Shown one piece after another: positions 8,582-17,573 of a stretch of DNA of 64,000 nucleotides. Numbering within the stretch: position 1 is the stretch's first letter; every line of letters begins with the position of its first letter. Source of the stretch: Pseudomonas sp. MYb60 (GTDB lineage: Bacteria; Pseudomonadota; Gammaproteobacteria; Pseudomonadales; Pseudomonadaceae). The position numbers were made by a program, and so were the translations under genes. The notes under the pieces were generated by a model that was given only the letters and a program-made list of their open reading frames with translations, searched no databases and had not been told where the DNA came from. Where the stretch lies: contig NZ_PCOZ01000003.1 in NCBI RefSeq assembly GCF_002979555.1, forward strand, positions 372,001 through 436,000, read 5' to 3'.

Positions 8582-9106
8582 ATGGCTGACGCCCTGCTGA
8601 TCATCGATATGCAAACAGGCCTGTACGATGGGCCGCAAAAGCCTTACGAGCGTGAACGCGTGCTTGGCACGATCAACCAGTTGATCGCTCAGGCCCGTAC
8701 CGCCGGTGCGCCGATCTTCGTCGCTCGACACACCGGGCCCGCCGGATCGCCGATTGCAGCGGGCAGCCCGCTCTGGCAGGTCTGGCCCGGCGTGGCTGTC
8801 GATGAGTCTCGCGACGTGTTCTTCAACAAGACTCGACCCAGTTGCTTCCTGGGCACCGATCTCGCGCCACAGTTGAAAGCCGCGCAGGTCAACGAGCTGG
8901 TGATCGTGGGCATGAAAACCCAATTCTGCATCGACACCACTTGCCGGGTGGCTGCGGAGCTGGGGTTTTCCGTGGTGCTGCCGGAAGATGCCCATACCTG
9001 CATGGACACTCCGGCATTGAGCGCCGAAGCGATTATCGAGCATCACAATGCCACGTTGGCAGGAGCGTTCGTTAAACGCGTGAAAGCGAACGAAGTCGCT
9101 TTTTGA
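8582..9106 (+). CDS. Isochorismatase-family cysteine hydrolase
   Basis: 174 residues, the size of small cytosolic members of the isochorismatase-like fold. The Asp-Lys-Cys triad is visible: Asp9 (LLIIDMQ), Lys83 (FNKTRPSCF) and Cys116 (GMKTQFCIDTT). Members hydrolyse amides or enol ethers such as nicotinamide, ureidoacrylate or N-carbamoyl compounds; the substrate here cannot be assigned. AAGGAGTAACACC precedes ATG 8582, a strong ribosome-binding site. The gene lies behind a possible attenuator and is followed by a REPIN, so it is probably monocistronic. Confidence 0.9.
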   Translation: MADALLIIDMQTGLYDGPQKPYERERVLGTINQLIAQARTAGAPIFVARHTGPAGSPIAAGSPLWQVWPGVAVDESRDVFFNKTRPSCFLGTDLAPQLKAAQVNELVIVGMKTQFCIDTTCRVAAELGFSVVLPEDAHTCMDTPALSAEAIIEHHNATLAGAFVKRVKANEVAF

Positions 9107-9119
9107 GTGCGTCACCCTC

Positions 9120-9217
9120 GTAGGAGCGAGCTTGCTCGCGACATTCGCCAATGCTGACGCGGGCAATCAGAGACCCCGCGTCGCAATCGGGTTTTTCGCG
9201 AGCAAGCTCGCTCCTAC
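9120..9217. repeat. REPIN with perfect 22-bp arms
   Basis: The arms 9120-9141 and 9196-9217 are perfect inverted repeats of the word gtaggagcgagcttgctcgc plus two bases. An inner stem gacgcggg/cccgcgtc lies between them. The core differs from the gtgggaggg type seen elsewhere, so it belongs to a second REP class. Confidence 0.85.
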
Positions 9218-9271
9218 AATCCGCAAATCCCGCATACTGGGGGTCTCAAACCCCCAAGGAAGAGCGTTCCG

Positions 9272-10225
9272 ATGTCCACCACTGTCCTGGTCCTGGTTGA
9301 AACCATCAACGAATACCTGCAAATCATCGAGAGCAATGACTTTCATGTGATCCTGGCACCGACACCCGCCGAACGCGCCCAGGCCATCAAGGCCCACGGG
9401 GGCCAGATCAAGGCCGTGCTCACCCGTGGCCCCCTGGGTTTGTACGCCGAGGAAATCGCCGCCCTGCCCCTGCTGGAGATCATCTGCGTGATCGGCGCAG
9501 GCTACGAGCATGTGGACCTGCAAGCCGCCAGCAATCGCGCAATCGTGGTAACCAACGGCGCCGGTGTGAACGCGCCGTCGGTGGCGGACCACGCCATGGC
9601 CTTGCTGCTGTCATTGGTGCGCGGCATCCCGCAGACCGATGCGGCGGTGCGACGCAACGAATGGCCCAAGGTCATGCGCCCCTCCCTGGGCGGCAAGCAA
9701 CTGGGCATCCTCGGCCTGGGCGCCGTGGGCCTGGAAATCGCCAAGCGCGCATCGCTGGGTTTCGGCATGGACGTGAGCTATCACAACCGCTCGCCCCGCG
9801 ATGACGTGGATTACACCTACTGCGCCACAGCGGTCGAGCTGGCGCGCACCTCGGACTTCCTGGTGCTGGCCACCCCCGGCGGCCCGGGCACCCGCCACTT
9901 GATCGACCGCCGCGCCCTCGACGCACTGGGCCCCAATGGCTACCTGGTGAATATCGGCCGGGGCAGCGTGGTGGTGACCGACGATCTGGTGGCCGCCCTC
10001 GAACAGCGCCGCATCGGCGGCGCCGCACTGGACGTTTTCGACGACGAACCCAAGGTGCCCGATGCGCTCAAGCGCCTGGGCAACACCGTGCTCACGTCCC
10101 ACGTCGCCGGCCTGTCGCCGGAAGCGGCGCACGACACAGTGCAACGGGTGGCAGACAACCTGGTGGAGTACTTCGCCGGCCGCCCGGTGCTCACGCCTGT
10201 CGCCCTCCCCGCGCCTGTAAAATGA
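9272..10225 (+). CDS. D-isomer-specific 2-hydroxyacid dehydrogenase
   Basis: 317 residues, typical for NAD(P)-dependent glyoxylate/hydroxypyruvate or 2-ketogluconate reductases. The nucleotide-binding motif GLGAVG is at 148-153 within LGILGLGAVGLEIAKR. The catalytic residues of the family are Arg230 (NIGRGSVV), Glu259 (FDDEP) and His277 (TSHVAG). A basic residue following the second strand (HNRSPR) would favour NADPH; this is inference. ATG 9272 follows AAGGAAGAG. A weak hairpin follows at 10269-10297 before the APH-like gene, so it may be transcribed alone. Confidence 0.88.
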   Translation: MSTTVLVLVETINEYLQIIESNDFHVILAPTPAERAQAIKAHGGQIKAVLTRGPLGLYAEEIAALPLLEIICVIGAGYEHVDLQAASNRAIVVTNGAGVNAPSVADHAMALLLSLVRGIPQTDAAVRRNEWPKVMRPSLGGKQLGILGLGAVGLEIAKRASLGFGMDVSYHNRSPRDDVDYTYCATAVELARTSDFLVLATPGGPGTRHLIDRRALDALGPNGYLVNIGRGSVVVTDDLVAALEQRRIGGAALDVFDDEPKVPDALKRLGNTVLTSHVAGLSPEAAHDTVQRVADNLVEYFAGRPVLTPVALPAPVK

Positions 10226-10268
10226 CCGATCAGGCACGCTGATCATCATCCAACACGCTAACCTATTA

Positions 10269-10297
10269 AGCCGCCCCGACCTTGTCGCTGGGCGGTT
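10269..10297 (+). terminator. Weak hairpin after the dehydrogenase gene
   Basis: agccgccc (10269-10276) pairs with gggcggtt (10290-10297), 8 pairs with one G.T, around a 13-base loop. There is no T-tract, so termination would be weak or rho-assisted. Confidence 0.35.
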
Positions 10298-10354
10298 GCG
10301 CGCATTAGATTAGGAAATAGTCCAAGGCCTTAAGAATAAGCAGAAGGGATACGC

Positions 10355-11422
10355 ATGGCGCTTAACGACCAATCGACCCAGATTCGACCCGGCGAAGAAC
10401 TTGATGCCAGCCTGATCGACCCTTACCTCAAGGCCCATATCCCTGGCCTCACCGGCACGCCTGCCATCAGCCAGTTTCATGGCGGTGCCTCCAACCTGAC
10501 CTACTTGCTCGAGTACCCTGGCCAGGAATTCGTCCTGCGCCGCCCGCCTTTTGGCCACAAGGCCAAGTCCGCCCATGACATGGGCCGTGAGTACCGCATT
10601 CTCAACCAGCTCAAGGACGGCTTTCCGTACTGCCCCAAGGCCTACGTGCATTGCACCGACGACGCGGTGATCGGCGCCGAGTTCTATGTGATGGAGCGGG
10701 TCAACGGCATCATCCTGCGCTCGGACCTGCCGCCCGAACTGGGCCTGGACGCGGCCAAGACCGAAGCCCTGTGCAAAAGCTTCATCGACAAGTTCGTCGA
10801 GCTGCACCAAGTGGACTACAGCGCCTGTGGCCTGGCCGACCTGGGCAAGCCCGAAGGCTATGTCGAGCGTCAGATCCGTGGCTGGAGCGACCGCTACGAA
10901 AAAGCGCTGACCCCCGACGCCCCGCGCTGGGAAGCGGTACGTGCCTGGCTCAACGACAAGATGCCCGCCGATCACCCAACGTCCAGCATCGTGCACAACG
11001 ACTACCGTTTCGATAACGTGATCCTCGACCCGCACAACTCGATGCAAATCATCGGCGTGCTGGACTGGGAGCTGACCACCCTCGGCGACCCGCTGATGGA
11101 CCTGGGCAACACCCTCGCCTACTGGATCGAAGCCGACGACCCGGCCCCGGTGCAACTGATGCGCCGCCAGCCGAGCAACGCCCCCGGCATGCTCACCCGC
11201 CGCCAGTTCGTCGATTACTACGCCGAGCGTGCGGGCATCCAGATCGACAATTTCGACTTCTACTACACCTACGGCCTGTTCCGCCTGGCCGGCATCGTGC
11301 AGCAGATCTACTACCGCTTCTTCCATGGCCAGACCCAGGACAAACGCTTTGCGCAGTTCATCCACATGAACAAGCTGCTGGAGCAGATGAGCCTGAATGT
11401 CATCGGCAAATCCGCGCTCTGA
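10355..11422 (+). CDS. APH-fold phosphotransferase (ACAD10-like)
   Basis: 355 residues of the aminoglycoside-phosphotransferase/choline-kinase fold. The nucleotide-binding loop is FHGGASNLTYLL (41-52). The catalytic loop is HNDYRFDN (214-221), and DWE at 237-239 takes the place of the metal-binding DFG. Close homologues in bacteria and the N-terminal part of vertebrate ACAD10 phosphorylate hydroxyacyl-CoA-type intermediates, so a role in catabolism is more likely than antibiotic resistance. Start ATG 10355 follows AGAAGGG. The gene is followed after 22 bp by an SDR, with which it probably forms a two-gene operon. Confidence 0.85.
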   Translation: MALNDQSTQIRPGEELDASLIDPYLKAHIPGLTGTPAISQFHGGASNLTYLLEYPGQEFVLRRPPFGHKAKSAHDMGREYRILNQLKDGFPYCPKAYVHCTDDAVIGAEFYVMERVNGIILRSDLPPELGLDAAKTEALCKSFIDKFVELHQVDYSACGLADLGKPEGYVERQIRGWSDRYEKALTPDAPRWEAVRAWLNDKMPADHPTSSIVHNDYRFDNVILDPHNSMQIIGVLDWELTTLGDPLMDLGNTLAYWIEADDPAPVQLMRRQPSNAPGMLTRRQFVDYYAERAGIQIDNFDFYYTYGLFRLAGIVQQIYYRFFHGQTQDKRFAQFIHMNKLLEQMSLNVIGKSAL

Positions 11423-11444
11423 ACGCCCATAACAAGGAACCGCT

Positions 11445-12212
11445 ATGTCCAAGACCAACCTGTTCGACCTCGACGGCAAGATCGCCTTTGTGTCCGGCGC
11501 CAGCCGCGGGATCGGCGAAGCCATCGCCAAGTTGCTGGCCCAGCAAGGTGCCCATGTGATCGTCTCGAGCCGCAAGCTCGAAGGCTGCCAGCACGTCGCC
11601 GACGCGATCATCGCCGACGGTGGCAAGGCCACCGCCGTTGCCTGCCATATCGGCGAGATGGAGCAGATCAGCCACGTGTTCGCCGGCATCCGCGAGCAGT
11701 TCGGCCGCCTGGATATCCTGGTCAACAATGCCGCGACCAACCCGCAATTCTGCAACGTACTGGACACCGACCTCGGTGCGTTCCAGAAGACCGTGGACGT
11801 GAACATCCGTGGCTACTTCTTCATGTCGGTGGAAGCCGGCAAGCTGATGCGCGAGAACGGTGGCGGCAGCATCATCAACGTCGCTTCGATCAACGGCATC
11901 TCGCCGGGCGTGTTCCAAGGCATCTACTCGGTGACCAAGGCCGCCGTGATCAACATGACCAAGGTGTTCGCCAAGGAATGCGCCGAGTTTGGCATCCGCT
12001 GCAATGCGCTGCTGCCGGGCCTCACGGACACCAAGTTCGCTTCGGCGCTGGTCAAGAACGACGCAATCCTCAAGATGGCCCTCGCGCAGATCCCGCTCAA
12101 GCGCGTGGCCGACCCGAGCGAAATGGCAGGCGCCGTGTTGTTCCTGGCCAGCGATGCGTCCAGCTACACCACCGGCGTATCGTTGAATGTTGATGGTGGT
12201 TTCTTGTCCTGA
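11445..12212 (+). CDS. Short-chain dehydrogenase/reductase
   Basis: 255 residues, a classical SDR. The cofactor motif is SGASRGIG (17-24), NNAA follows at about 95-98, and the catalytic residues are Ser149, Tyr162 and Lys166 (YSVTK). The C-terminal VDGG signature is present (LNVDGGFLS). The enzyme should oxidise or reduce a hydroxyl/keto pair with NAD(P). The pairing with the APH-like kinase, 22 bp upstream, recalls catabolic clusters for hydroxylated acyl compounds. Substrate is not known. AACAAGGAACCGCT precedes ATG 11445. Confidence 0.9.
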   Translation: MSKTNLFDLDGKIAFVSGASRGIGEAIAKLLAQQGAHVIVSSRKLEGCQHVADAIIADGGKATAVACHIGEMEQISHVFAGIREQFGRLDILVNNAATNPQFCNVLDTDLGAFQKTVDVNIRGYFFMSVEAGKLMRENGGGSIINVASINGISPGVFQGIYSVTKAAVINMTKVFAKECAEFGIRCNALLPGLTDTKFASALVKNDAILKMALAQIPLKRVADPSEMAGAVLFLASDASSYTTGVSLNVDGGFLS

Positions 12213-12221
12213 GGACCGTTT

Positions 12222-12249
12222 CGGGGGCGGGCCGCTACCCGCTCCCGAC
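12222..12249. terminator. Hairpin in the 52-bp convergent interval
   Basis: tcgggggcggg (12222-12232) pairs with cccgctcccga (12239-12249), 11 pairs with one G.T, around a 6-base loop. It lies between the SDR stop and the stop of the convergent nuclease-toxin gene. There is no long T-tract on either side. Confidence 0.5.
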
Positions 12250-12264
12250 GGACACCTTCAATCA

Positions 12265-14103
12265 TTAGAACTCCACCGGGCTCATATCAATCCTGAACAG
12301 GATGAGCTTGCCGTCTTCGGTCGTCGTACCCAACACTTTGAACAGTTGACCACGTGACCTTGCAGCGTTGACTTTGCTGACGGCGGGCTTGCCGGAGTCG
12401 GAATGGGCGAGCACCTCGTCCACCCATTTGTCGGTCATTTGAAACGCATTCGTCGTCATCGCCAGTTTGGCGTTGCCCGGATGGCCGCTTGACGTAGTGC
12501 CGACGTGCTTGGCTTCGAGGATGTAGACATGACCCGCCGGGCCCTCAAACACCCGATCGAAGCCATTCTGCCCACCTCCGTAGGTTCCGCCATCCAGAAA
12601 CCTGTAACCGTCCTCCTGCAATCGGGTTGCATACATCTGTTCATTCAGTGCTCCTTTACGCCTGTTGTCCCTGGCGTCCCGATGGGTTTTCCACTCGGCC
12701 AACAAAGCATCCTCGGCGGCCGACCTGCGCCTGTCCGGATAACTGAGTTGGGTATAGGGGTTGACCCTGCCTACGTTGAAGTTGCCGTCCTTGGAGCACC
12801 TGACCGCGCCCAGCCCCTGAAACGCATCGAATACCGGCATTCCGGGCGCTATCGGCCGACCCGCTTGCACTGCACTGTGAATGGATGCCAGGCAGTCGTA
12901 GGGGTAGCCATGCGTCCAGATATAGTCATCTATCAGTTGGCCTTTATTCGCCACCGACGCCCTGTGAATGGCCGGATCGCACGCGCTGATGATCTGCCGA
13001 AGATAACCTTGCATATACCCATACACGTGTTTATCGACACTGCTGTTCACCAGATCAACCGGGCCGACCTGCCCGGGATAACCCTTGACCCCGCGTGCCG
13101 ATTGAAACAAATCGTCGACGTCGGCCACTGCCATGACCGGGACCCATTTGTCCGGCGCACTGCCCGTTTCAATCAAGATGGTCGGTACTGGCGATCCCGG
13201 TGGCCCGGTGATTTTCCAGCGCAGGTGATGACTGTCAAATGCCACCGCGCAGAAATCGCTGTCCACAGGAAGAAAATGACGTCCATCGTTCAACCGGTAC
13301 AAACCTTCATCCGTCACCCTGCCAACCTTGGCCAGCGCGACTGAATAGATATGCGGCGCAGCGTGGGGCGCTGTCAGGGATACAGCCCCGAAGTGGGCGT
13401 TCACGAAGTATTGTTCATGGCCGATCATCAAGGACTTGTACCCTGCAGGGGTAGGGAGACCGGGCTGCGTGGGGTTCGTCGGCACCTTGTACTGACTGAT
13501 ATTCCAGATCGGGTCGACGCGCCTGGCACTCCCCAAACCCACAGGGCTGATCGCGTTGGACAGCGAAGACGATGACGCGCCATGGCTGAGTGACGATGTC
13601 GAGGTGCTGCGGCTGACCCCAGGAGACGAAGACGCCGAGGAACTGGCCGGAGAACCGCTGCGCCACGTAGTCGTCTGCATGGCCCAGTGCAAGGCCGGAC
13701 CGCGCGCCACACGCACGTCCGGCAGCCTCTCACGCCACTCGCCGGTCGCCGGGTCACGGGTGACCCTGACGGTTGTCCCATCATCCATGTCCACATAATC
13801 GCGCGATGCATGGCGACGCAACCCGGTGTCGGGATCGGGGCCGGGGATGGGGTCGCCGTGAGGCGCAAACACCGGACTTTGCCTTACAGCGGGCGGAGAC
13901 GGCAAATCGGAAATGCGCTGGTAAGTGGCACCAAACATCGCCAGTGACGGGTTTTCCTCAAGCGGGCTCGGCTCTTCCGACCTGGCTCGCTGGGCAAAGT
14001 CGACGACCGGAAACGCCGCCCGGGGTTGAGGCGCCGCGCCCGTGGGGCGTGCAGGCGTGTGCCCCGGGCCTGACGGCACGGCGGGCGAGGTAAATTGCTT
14101 CAT
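12265..14103 (-). CDS. Toxin-like protein with C-terminal PD-(D/E)XK nuclease domain
   Basis: 612 residues, not a named family that I recognise. Residues 1-200 are rich in Pro and Ser (including a Ser run at 150-181) and look disordered. Residues 225-320 contain a beta-rich module (GLYRLNDGRHFLPV ... LRWKITGPPG). The C-terminus carries a restriction-endonuclease-fold signature: Glu488 (GALNEQ), Asp516 (GQNGFDRVF) and Glu530-x-Lys532 (YILEAKH). This arrangement is typical of polymorphic-toxin nucleases. The start ATG overlaps the stop of the upstream 1117-aa gene (ATGA), so the two are translationally coupled. No signal peptide is visible. Only 52 bp separate its stop from the convergent SDR, leaving no downstream immunity gene. 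DNase or RNase activity is inferred from three motifs. Confidence 0.75.
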   Translation of the reverse strand: MKQFTSPAVPSGPGHTPARPTGAAPQPRAAFPVVDFAQRARSEEPSPLEENPSLAMFGATYQRISDLPSPPAVRQSPVFAPHGDPIPGPDPDTGLRRHASRDYVDMDDGTTVRVTRDPATGEWRERLPDVRVARGPALHWAMQTTTWRSGSPASSSASSSPGVSRSTSTSSLSHGASSSSLSNAISPVGLGSARRVDPIWNISQYKVPTNPTQPGLPTPAGYKSLMIGHEQYFVNAHFGAVSLTAPHAAPHIYSVALAKVGRVTDEGLYRLNDGRHFLPVDSDFCAVAFDSHHLRWKITGPPGSPVPTILIETGSAPDKWVPVMAVADVDDLFQSARGVKGYPGQVGPVDLVNSSVDKHVYGYMQGYLRQIISACDPAIHRASVANKGQLIDDYIWTHGYPYDCLASIHSAVQAGRPIAPGMPVFDAFQGLGAVRCSKDGNFNVGRVNPYTQLSYPDRRRSAAEDALLAEWKTHRDARDNRRKGALNEQMYATRLQEDGYRFLDGGTYGGGQNGFDRVFEGPAGHVYILEAKHVGTTSSGHPGNAKLAMTTNAFQMTDKWVDEVLAHSDSGKPAVSKVNAARSRGQLFKVLGTTTEDGKLILFRIDMSPVEF

Positions 14104-17100
14104 GAGATCGACAACTGTTCAGATGAGAGGGTCCTGGCTTTATCCGTCACCAGGGTCCAACGGTCCGCCACGACGTCGTAGCAAACGGCGCCTGCGCCAC
14201 CGTCATTCAGGCTCAGGCAAGGCACGCTGATAAAGGGCGTGAATACGCTGCTTCGTTGCCGGCCATGGCGCAGCACGTTCAACAGTTCGTCAACCGTGCG
14301 CCCTTCAGCAGCAACCACACTGGCGATAAAAACCTTTTCAAGGTCCAGCCTTACGTCGTACTGCAGGCCCTGGCGGGCGTGAATCTGGATGTGCTCCACC
14401 GGCGCGTCAGGATCGACGAGCGCATGCACCTGAACAGAAACACTGCCAATCCTCAACTGCCCGTTCTCAAAGGCAATGTTGTCCAGATCAACGTCTTCCA
14501 CCAAACCGGAGCAACACAGGATCCACTTGGACCCATCAGCCTGCTGGGGCTCCGCGCCAGGCGTGACGAGTTCAATCGTCGCCCATGACCTCAATTCGAT
14601 TTCATACACGCCCCCCTGCCCTGACAGCACATACCTGTTGGGGTGAGGTGGTTCACCCAGGACCACCCGTTGCGATTGCGTGGTCAGGTTTATGCTTTTG
14701 GCACGCTGCGGCGTGAAGAATGCAGCGTGGCCATATCTCAAGCTCAGTGACGCCGCACCGTCCATGCGTTTGGGGCCAGGGCTGGTGTGATCGCTGAGGT
14801 AGGACTGCACCGGCGGCATGACCCGATACGACACGCCATCGCGCATCACGATCACACAGGCTGCTCGCGGCTTGAATGCCGCGCCCTGCAACGGTCCCCC
14901 CACACTTGTCCACGACGCTGCGGGTTGCGCGGCATATCCCCTGAGGCTCAGCACGCGACCATCGACCATCACAAAGTTGATCTCGGCACGGGTGTAATCC
15001 AGGTAGTCAAAATGGCGCTCGCGCCGTGTGGCCACGTGATAGCGGGTGTAGACGCCTGAGAGTTCATGGCTGTCGTAGTCCACATACAAGCAACATCGCG
15101 CAGTATCCGTGCTCGCCGATGCATCGATGACCGACTCACCCACTCCCCGGCCGACAAAATAATCATGGGAGGCCTGCGTCAGTGCCACCGACTGGCCTGC
15201 GCCCAGAAAGGTCGGCGACACGCTCGCGCCCGGCGGTGCGATGACCTCGACGCTGACCTCCAGCGCCCCTTGCGCGTCCAGTTCCTCGGGCAACAATGGC
15301 GTCATCCGGTACCCGTCACTGGACAGAAAACGCAACAGCCTGTTGGCCAAATGATGCTTGCCTTCACGCAGCCGGTAGACCTCCTCGACAGTGACCGTGG
15401 GGCCGGGGGACTCGCCATCAGGGCCCGACGTAGACGCGACCTTCAGCTCAGTCCCTGCGACCCACCAGCGCTGGATGCGATTGAATGGCCAGTTCAGCAA
15501 GATGAGGCTCTGCTGCTGGCCATCTTCCACGATCACCACCTCTCGCGTACGCGCCGAGACCTCATAGTAATCCGCGCCCGGGCCCCCATCGACACGGGCG
15601 CTGGCGCCCAGAATCAACAACTGGTCGTCCCCGGCCTGCGCGTCGACGCTGTCATGCTCGCCTTGCATCACAATGCGGTTGGCGTCGGCACTCCCGGTGA
15701 CGACGCTGGAAGCGCCAGGCAGGGTCGAGATATTTTCGATGCCCCAAATCCCCATGCACTTGAGGCCGTGGCGCGTAGAGTCGGCAATCAGGTGCACGGT
15801 GCCTGCCCCGAGATTCACATTGAATCCCGCACGCCCCCACCCTTCAGGCTCGCCGGCCAGGTTCAGCGTATCGGTTCCCGTACCGCCGATCACTGTCGAG
15901 GGGTAGACGGCCTTACCGGTGGCGGAAAACGTATCCCTGGGCACCTCGAATACGAACTCATCGTCCACGTTGCCACCCAGCAGGTATTTTGCGCCACCGG
16001 CATAGCGAAAGTGATTGGGGCTGCCAGGCACACCCATCACCGTATCGTGGCCGCCGCCCAACAGCCACACGACGCCTTTTTCCGGCCCCTTGGTGCCCCA
16101 GTGAGCCTCGGGCAAGGCATTTATCGCCCCCGCCCTGCGCGCATCGAAGTAGTCGTCTACATCCTCGACTGCGGGTTCGCGGACGTCTGCATAGGGTTTT
16201 TCACCGGCTGCCTCATCCCAGGCGTGTTTCCAGTGGCGCAGGGTCTGCAGTCGCACAGTAAAACGACCGTTGACGATGGCCTGCACACTGTCCTTCAACT
16301 CGCCGTCAAGCAGCGCCCGGGCCTGGTTCTTGAGAGCCTGCGCATAGGCGCTGCGGGCTCGGGCGACCTTGTAGCGGTCCAGCACGCTCTCATCCAGATC
16401 GACCCCCACGAACGCAAACCAGCCTGTGCGCAGGCGGTCGCGCGTGCTCAACTCGATGTAGTCGTCGATATCATCCACCACCCGCGCCGCCGCATAGCCG
16501 CGGGCGCCAATGATCAGAAACGCCGAGGCGACCAACCCCACAGGCCCCGCGGCGCTGAAGCCCGCCAACGCAGCGGCGCCCAGGGCCATACTCAAGGCCG
16601 CGCCAGCGAGGCTGAGCCCAGCCTCGACATACAGGTCCTGCGCCACCTTGCCTTCGGACTTGATTGCGCTTGAAAGCGCCGTGACGGCCTGCGCAATGTC
16701 AAACGGCAAGGTCAGCACCGCAGCCATCAGCCCAGCCCCTCGCATCAGCAACAAGCCGGCCCGTGATGCACGGAAGCCGTGATACACAGTATGGGCAGCG
16801 TCGATCATTTTGGCCCCGGCGCGCTCCAGCGCCACCTCGACCCCCAGTGAAAGCACTTCGGCGGTGAACGCGCCCCCCTCAAACAGCAGCGCGCCGGAGT
16901 CACCCGTCCTGATCGCCTCGCCGATGCCGCGTATGGCACTGTAGAAGCCGTATAGCTGCAGGCCTGCGCCCACCGTCTGATAGCTGCCACTGCGAACCTT
17001 GTCCGCCCAGCCTGGTAGGCTTTGTACCCTGTTGGTGTCATTGAGATTGACGCGTTGCACCGAGCACAGCAGCCGCTCGAGTCGCATCAACGTAGCGTCT

Positions 17101-17453
17101 GCGGCGTCGCCACCGCGCAACAGCGCGGGTGCTGCCACGGAGCGCAGCGACGCCAGCTCGAAAAGCACGCCTGAGGCCAGGCTGGAGGCTTCACTGCTGG
17201 CAGAAGCCAGGTACGTCTTGAAGTGGGACCCGGACACGCCTACCTGATCAATCAACCGCTGATCAGCCTGCGCCCGACCCAAGCGATCAAGGGAAACAGG
17301 CCCGTTGCCCAACCGTACACCCATGTGGTCCAGGGCCACTCGGCTGATCGCGGTCTCGCCGATAGAGAGCGGCCCCCATGTATCATCCAGGGCCAACAAC
17401 GCCTGTTGACGCTGCACTGAGGCCGGAACAACCTCGTCTTGCGAAACACCCAT
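14100..17453 (-). CDS. Large pore-like / RTX-like toxin component
   Basis: 1117 residues, without a confident family name. Two long hydrophobic stretches lie at about 232-256 and 278-316, the second rich in Ala/Gly, as in membrane-inserting regions of large toxins of the TcdA/TcdB or Mcf type. They are followed by an acidic patch (VVDDIDDYIELS). Farther on come several RTX-like turns (LLGGGHDTVMG, VIGGTGTDTLNL, RVDGGPGADYYEV) that suggest a calcium-binding beta-roll, then a long beta-rich C-terminus. ATG 17453 was chosen because GGAG lies 8 bases upstream; a GTG at 17495 is in frame without a Shine-Dalgarno. The 3' end is coupled by ATGA to the nuclease gene. The pair may be delivery subunit plus effector. 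The pore function is inferred. Confidence 0.7.
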   Translation of the reverse strand: MGVSQDEVVPASVQRQQALLALDDTWGPLSIGETAISRVALDHMGVRLGNGPVSLDRLGRAQADQRLIDQVGVSGSHFKTYLASASSEASSLASGVLFELASLRSVAAPALLRGGDAADATLMRLERLLCSVQRVNLNDTNRVQSLPGWADKVRSGSYQTVGAGLQLYGFYSAIRGIGEAIRTGDSGALLFEGGAFTAEVLSLGVEVALERAGAKMIDAAHTVYHGFRASRAGLLLMRGAGLMAAVLTLPFDIAQAVTALSSAIKSEGKVAQDLYVEAGLSLAGAALSMALGAAALAGFSAAGPVGLVASAFLIIGARGYAAARVVDDIDDYIELSTRDRLRTGWFAFVGVDLDESVLDRYKVARARSAYAQALKNQARALLDGELKDSVQAIVNGRFTVRLQTLRHWKHAWDEAAGEKPYADVREPAVEDVDDYFDARRAGAINALPEAHWGTKGPEKGVVWLLGGGHDTVMGVPGSPNHFRYAGGAKYLLGGNVDDEFVFEVPRDTFSATGKAVYPSTVIGGTGTDTLNLAGEPEGWGRAGFNVNLGAGTVHLIADSTRHGLKCMGIWGIENISTLPGASSVVTGSADANRIVMQGEHDSVDAQAGDDQLLILGASARVDGGPGADYYEVSARTREVVIVEDGQQQSLILLNWPFNRIQRWWVAGTELKVASTSGPDGESPGPTVTVEEVYRLREGKHHLANRLLRFLSSDGYRMTPLLPEELDAQGALEVSVEVIAPPGASVSPTFLGAGQSVALTQASHDYFVGRGVGESVIDASASTDTARCCLYVDYDSHELSGVYTRYHVATRRERHFDYLDYTRAEINFVMVDGRVLSLRGYAAQPAASWTSVGGPLQGAAFKPRAACVIVMRDGVSYRVMPPVQSYLSDHTSPGPKRMDGAASLSLRYGHAAFFTPQRAKSINLTTQSQRVVLGEPPHPNRYVLSGQGGVYEIELRSWATIELVTPGAEPQQADGSKWILCCSGLVEDVDLDNIAFENGQLRIGSVSVQVHALVDPDAPVEHIQIHARQGLQYDVRLDLEKVFIASVVAAEGRTVDELLNVLRHGRQRSSVFTPFISVPCLSLNDGGAGAVCYDVVADRWTLVTDKARTLSSEQLSIS

Positions 17454-17573
17454 CCATAGCACTCCATTGACAACCCTCACGCACAAACTGCGCACCGGGT
17501 CGATACTGAAGCGTCAACGGCGCAAACTGCGGTGCATATATTCCAGCCGCGTACTCCAGCCACAGGACACCCA

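Noticed and set aside
12505..13344. A 279-codon plus-strand frame opposite the nuclease toxin, considered as an antisense immunity gene
   Set aside because: No ribosome-binding site is evident, its product shows no hydrophobic core or domain pattern, and it mirrors the third-position bias of the toxin gene.
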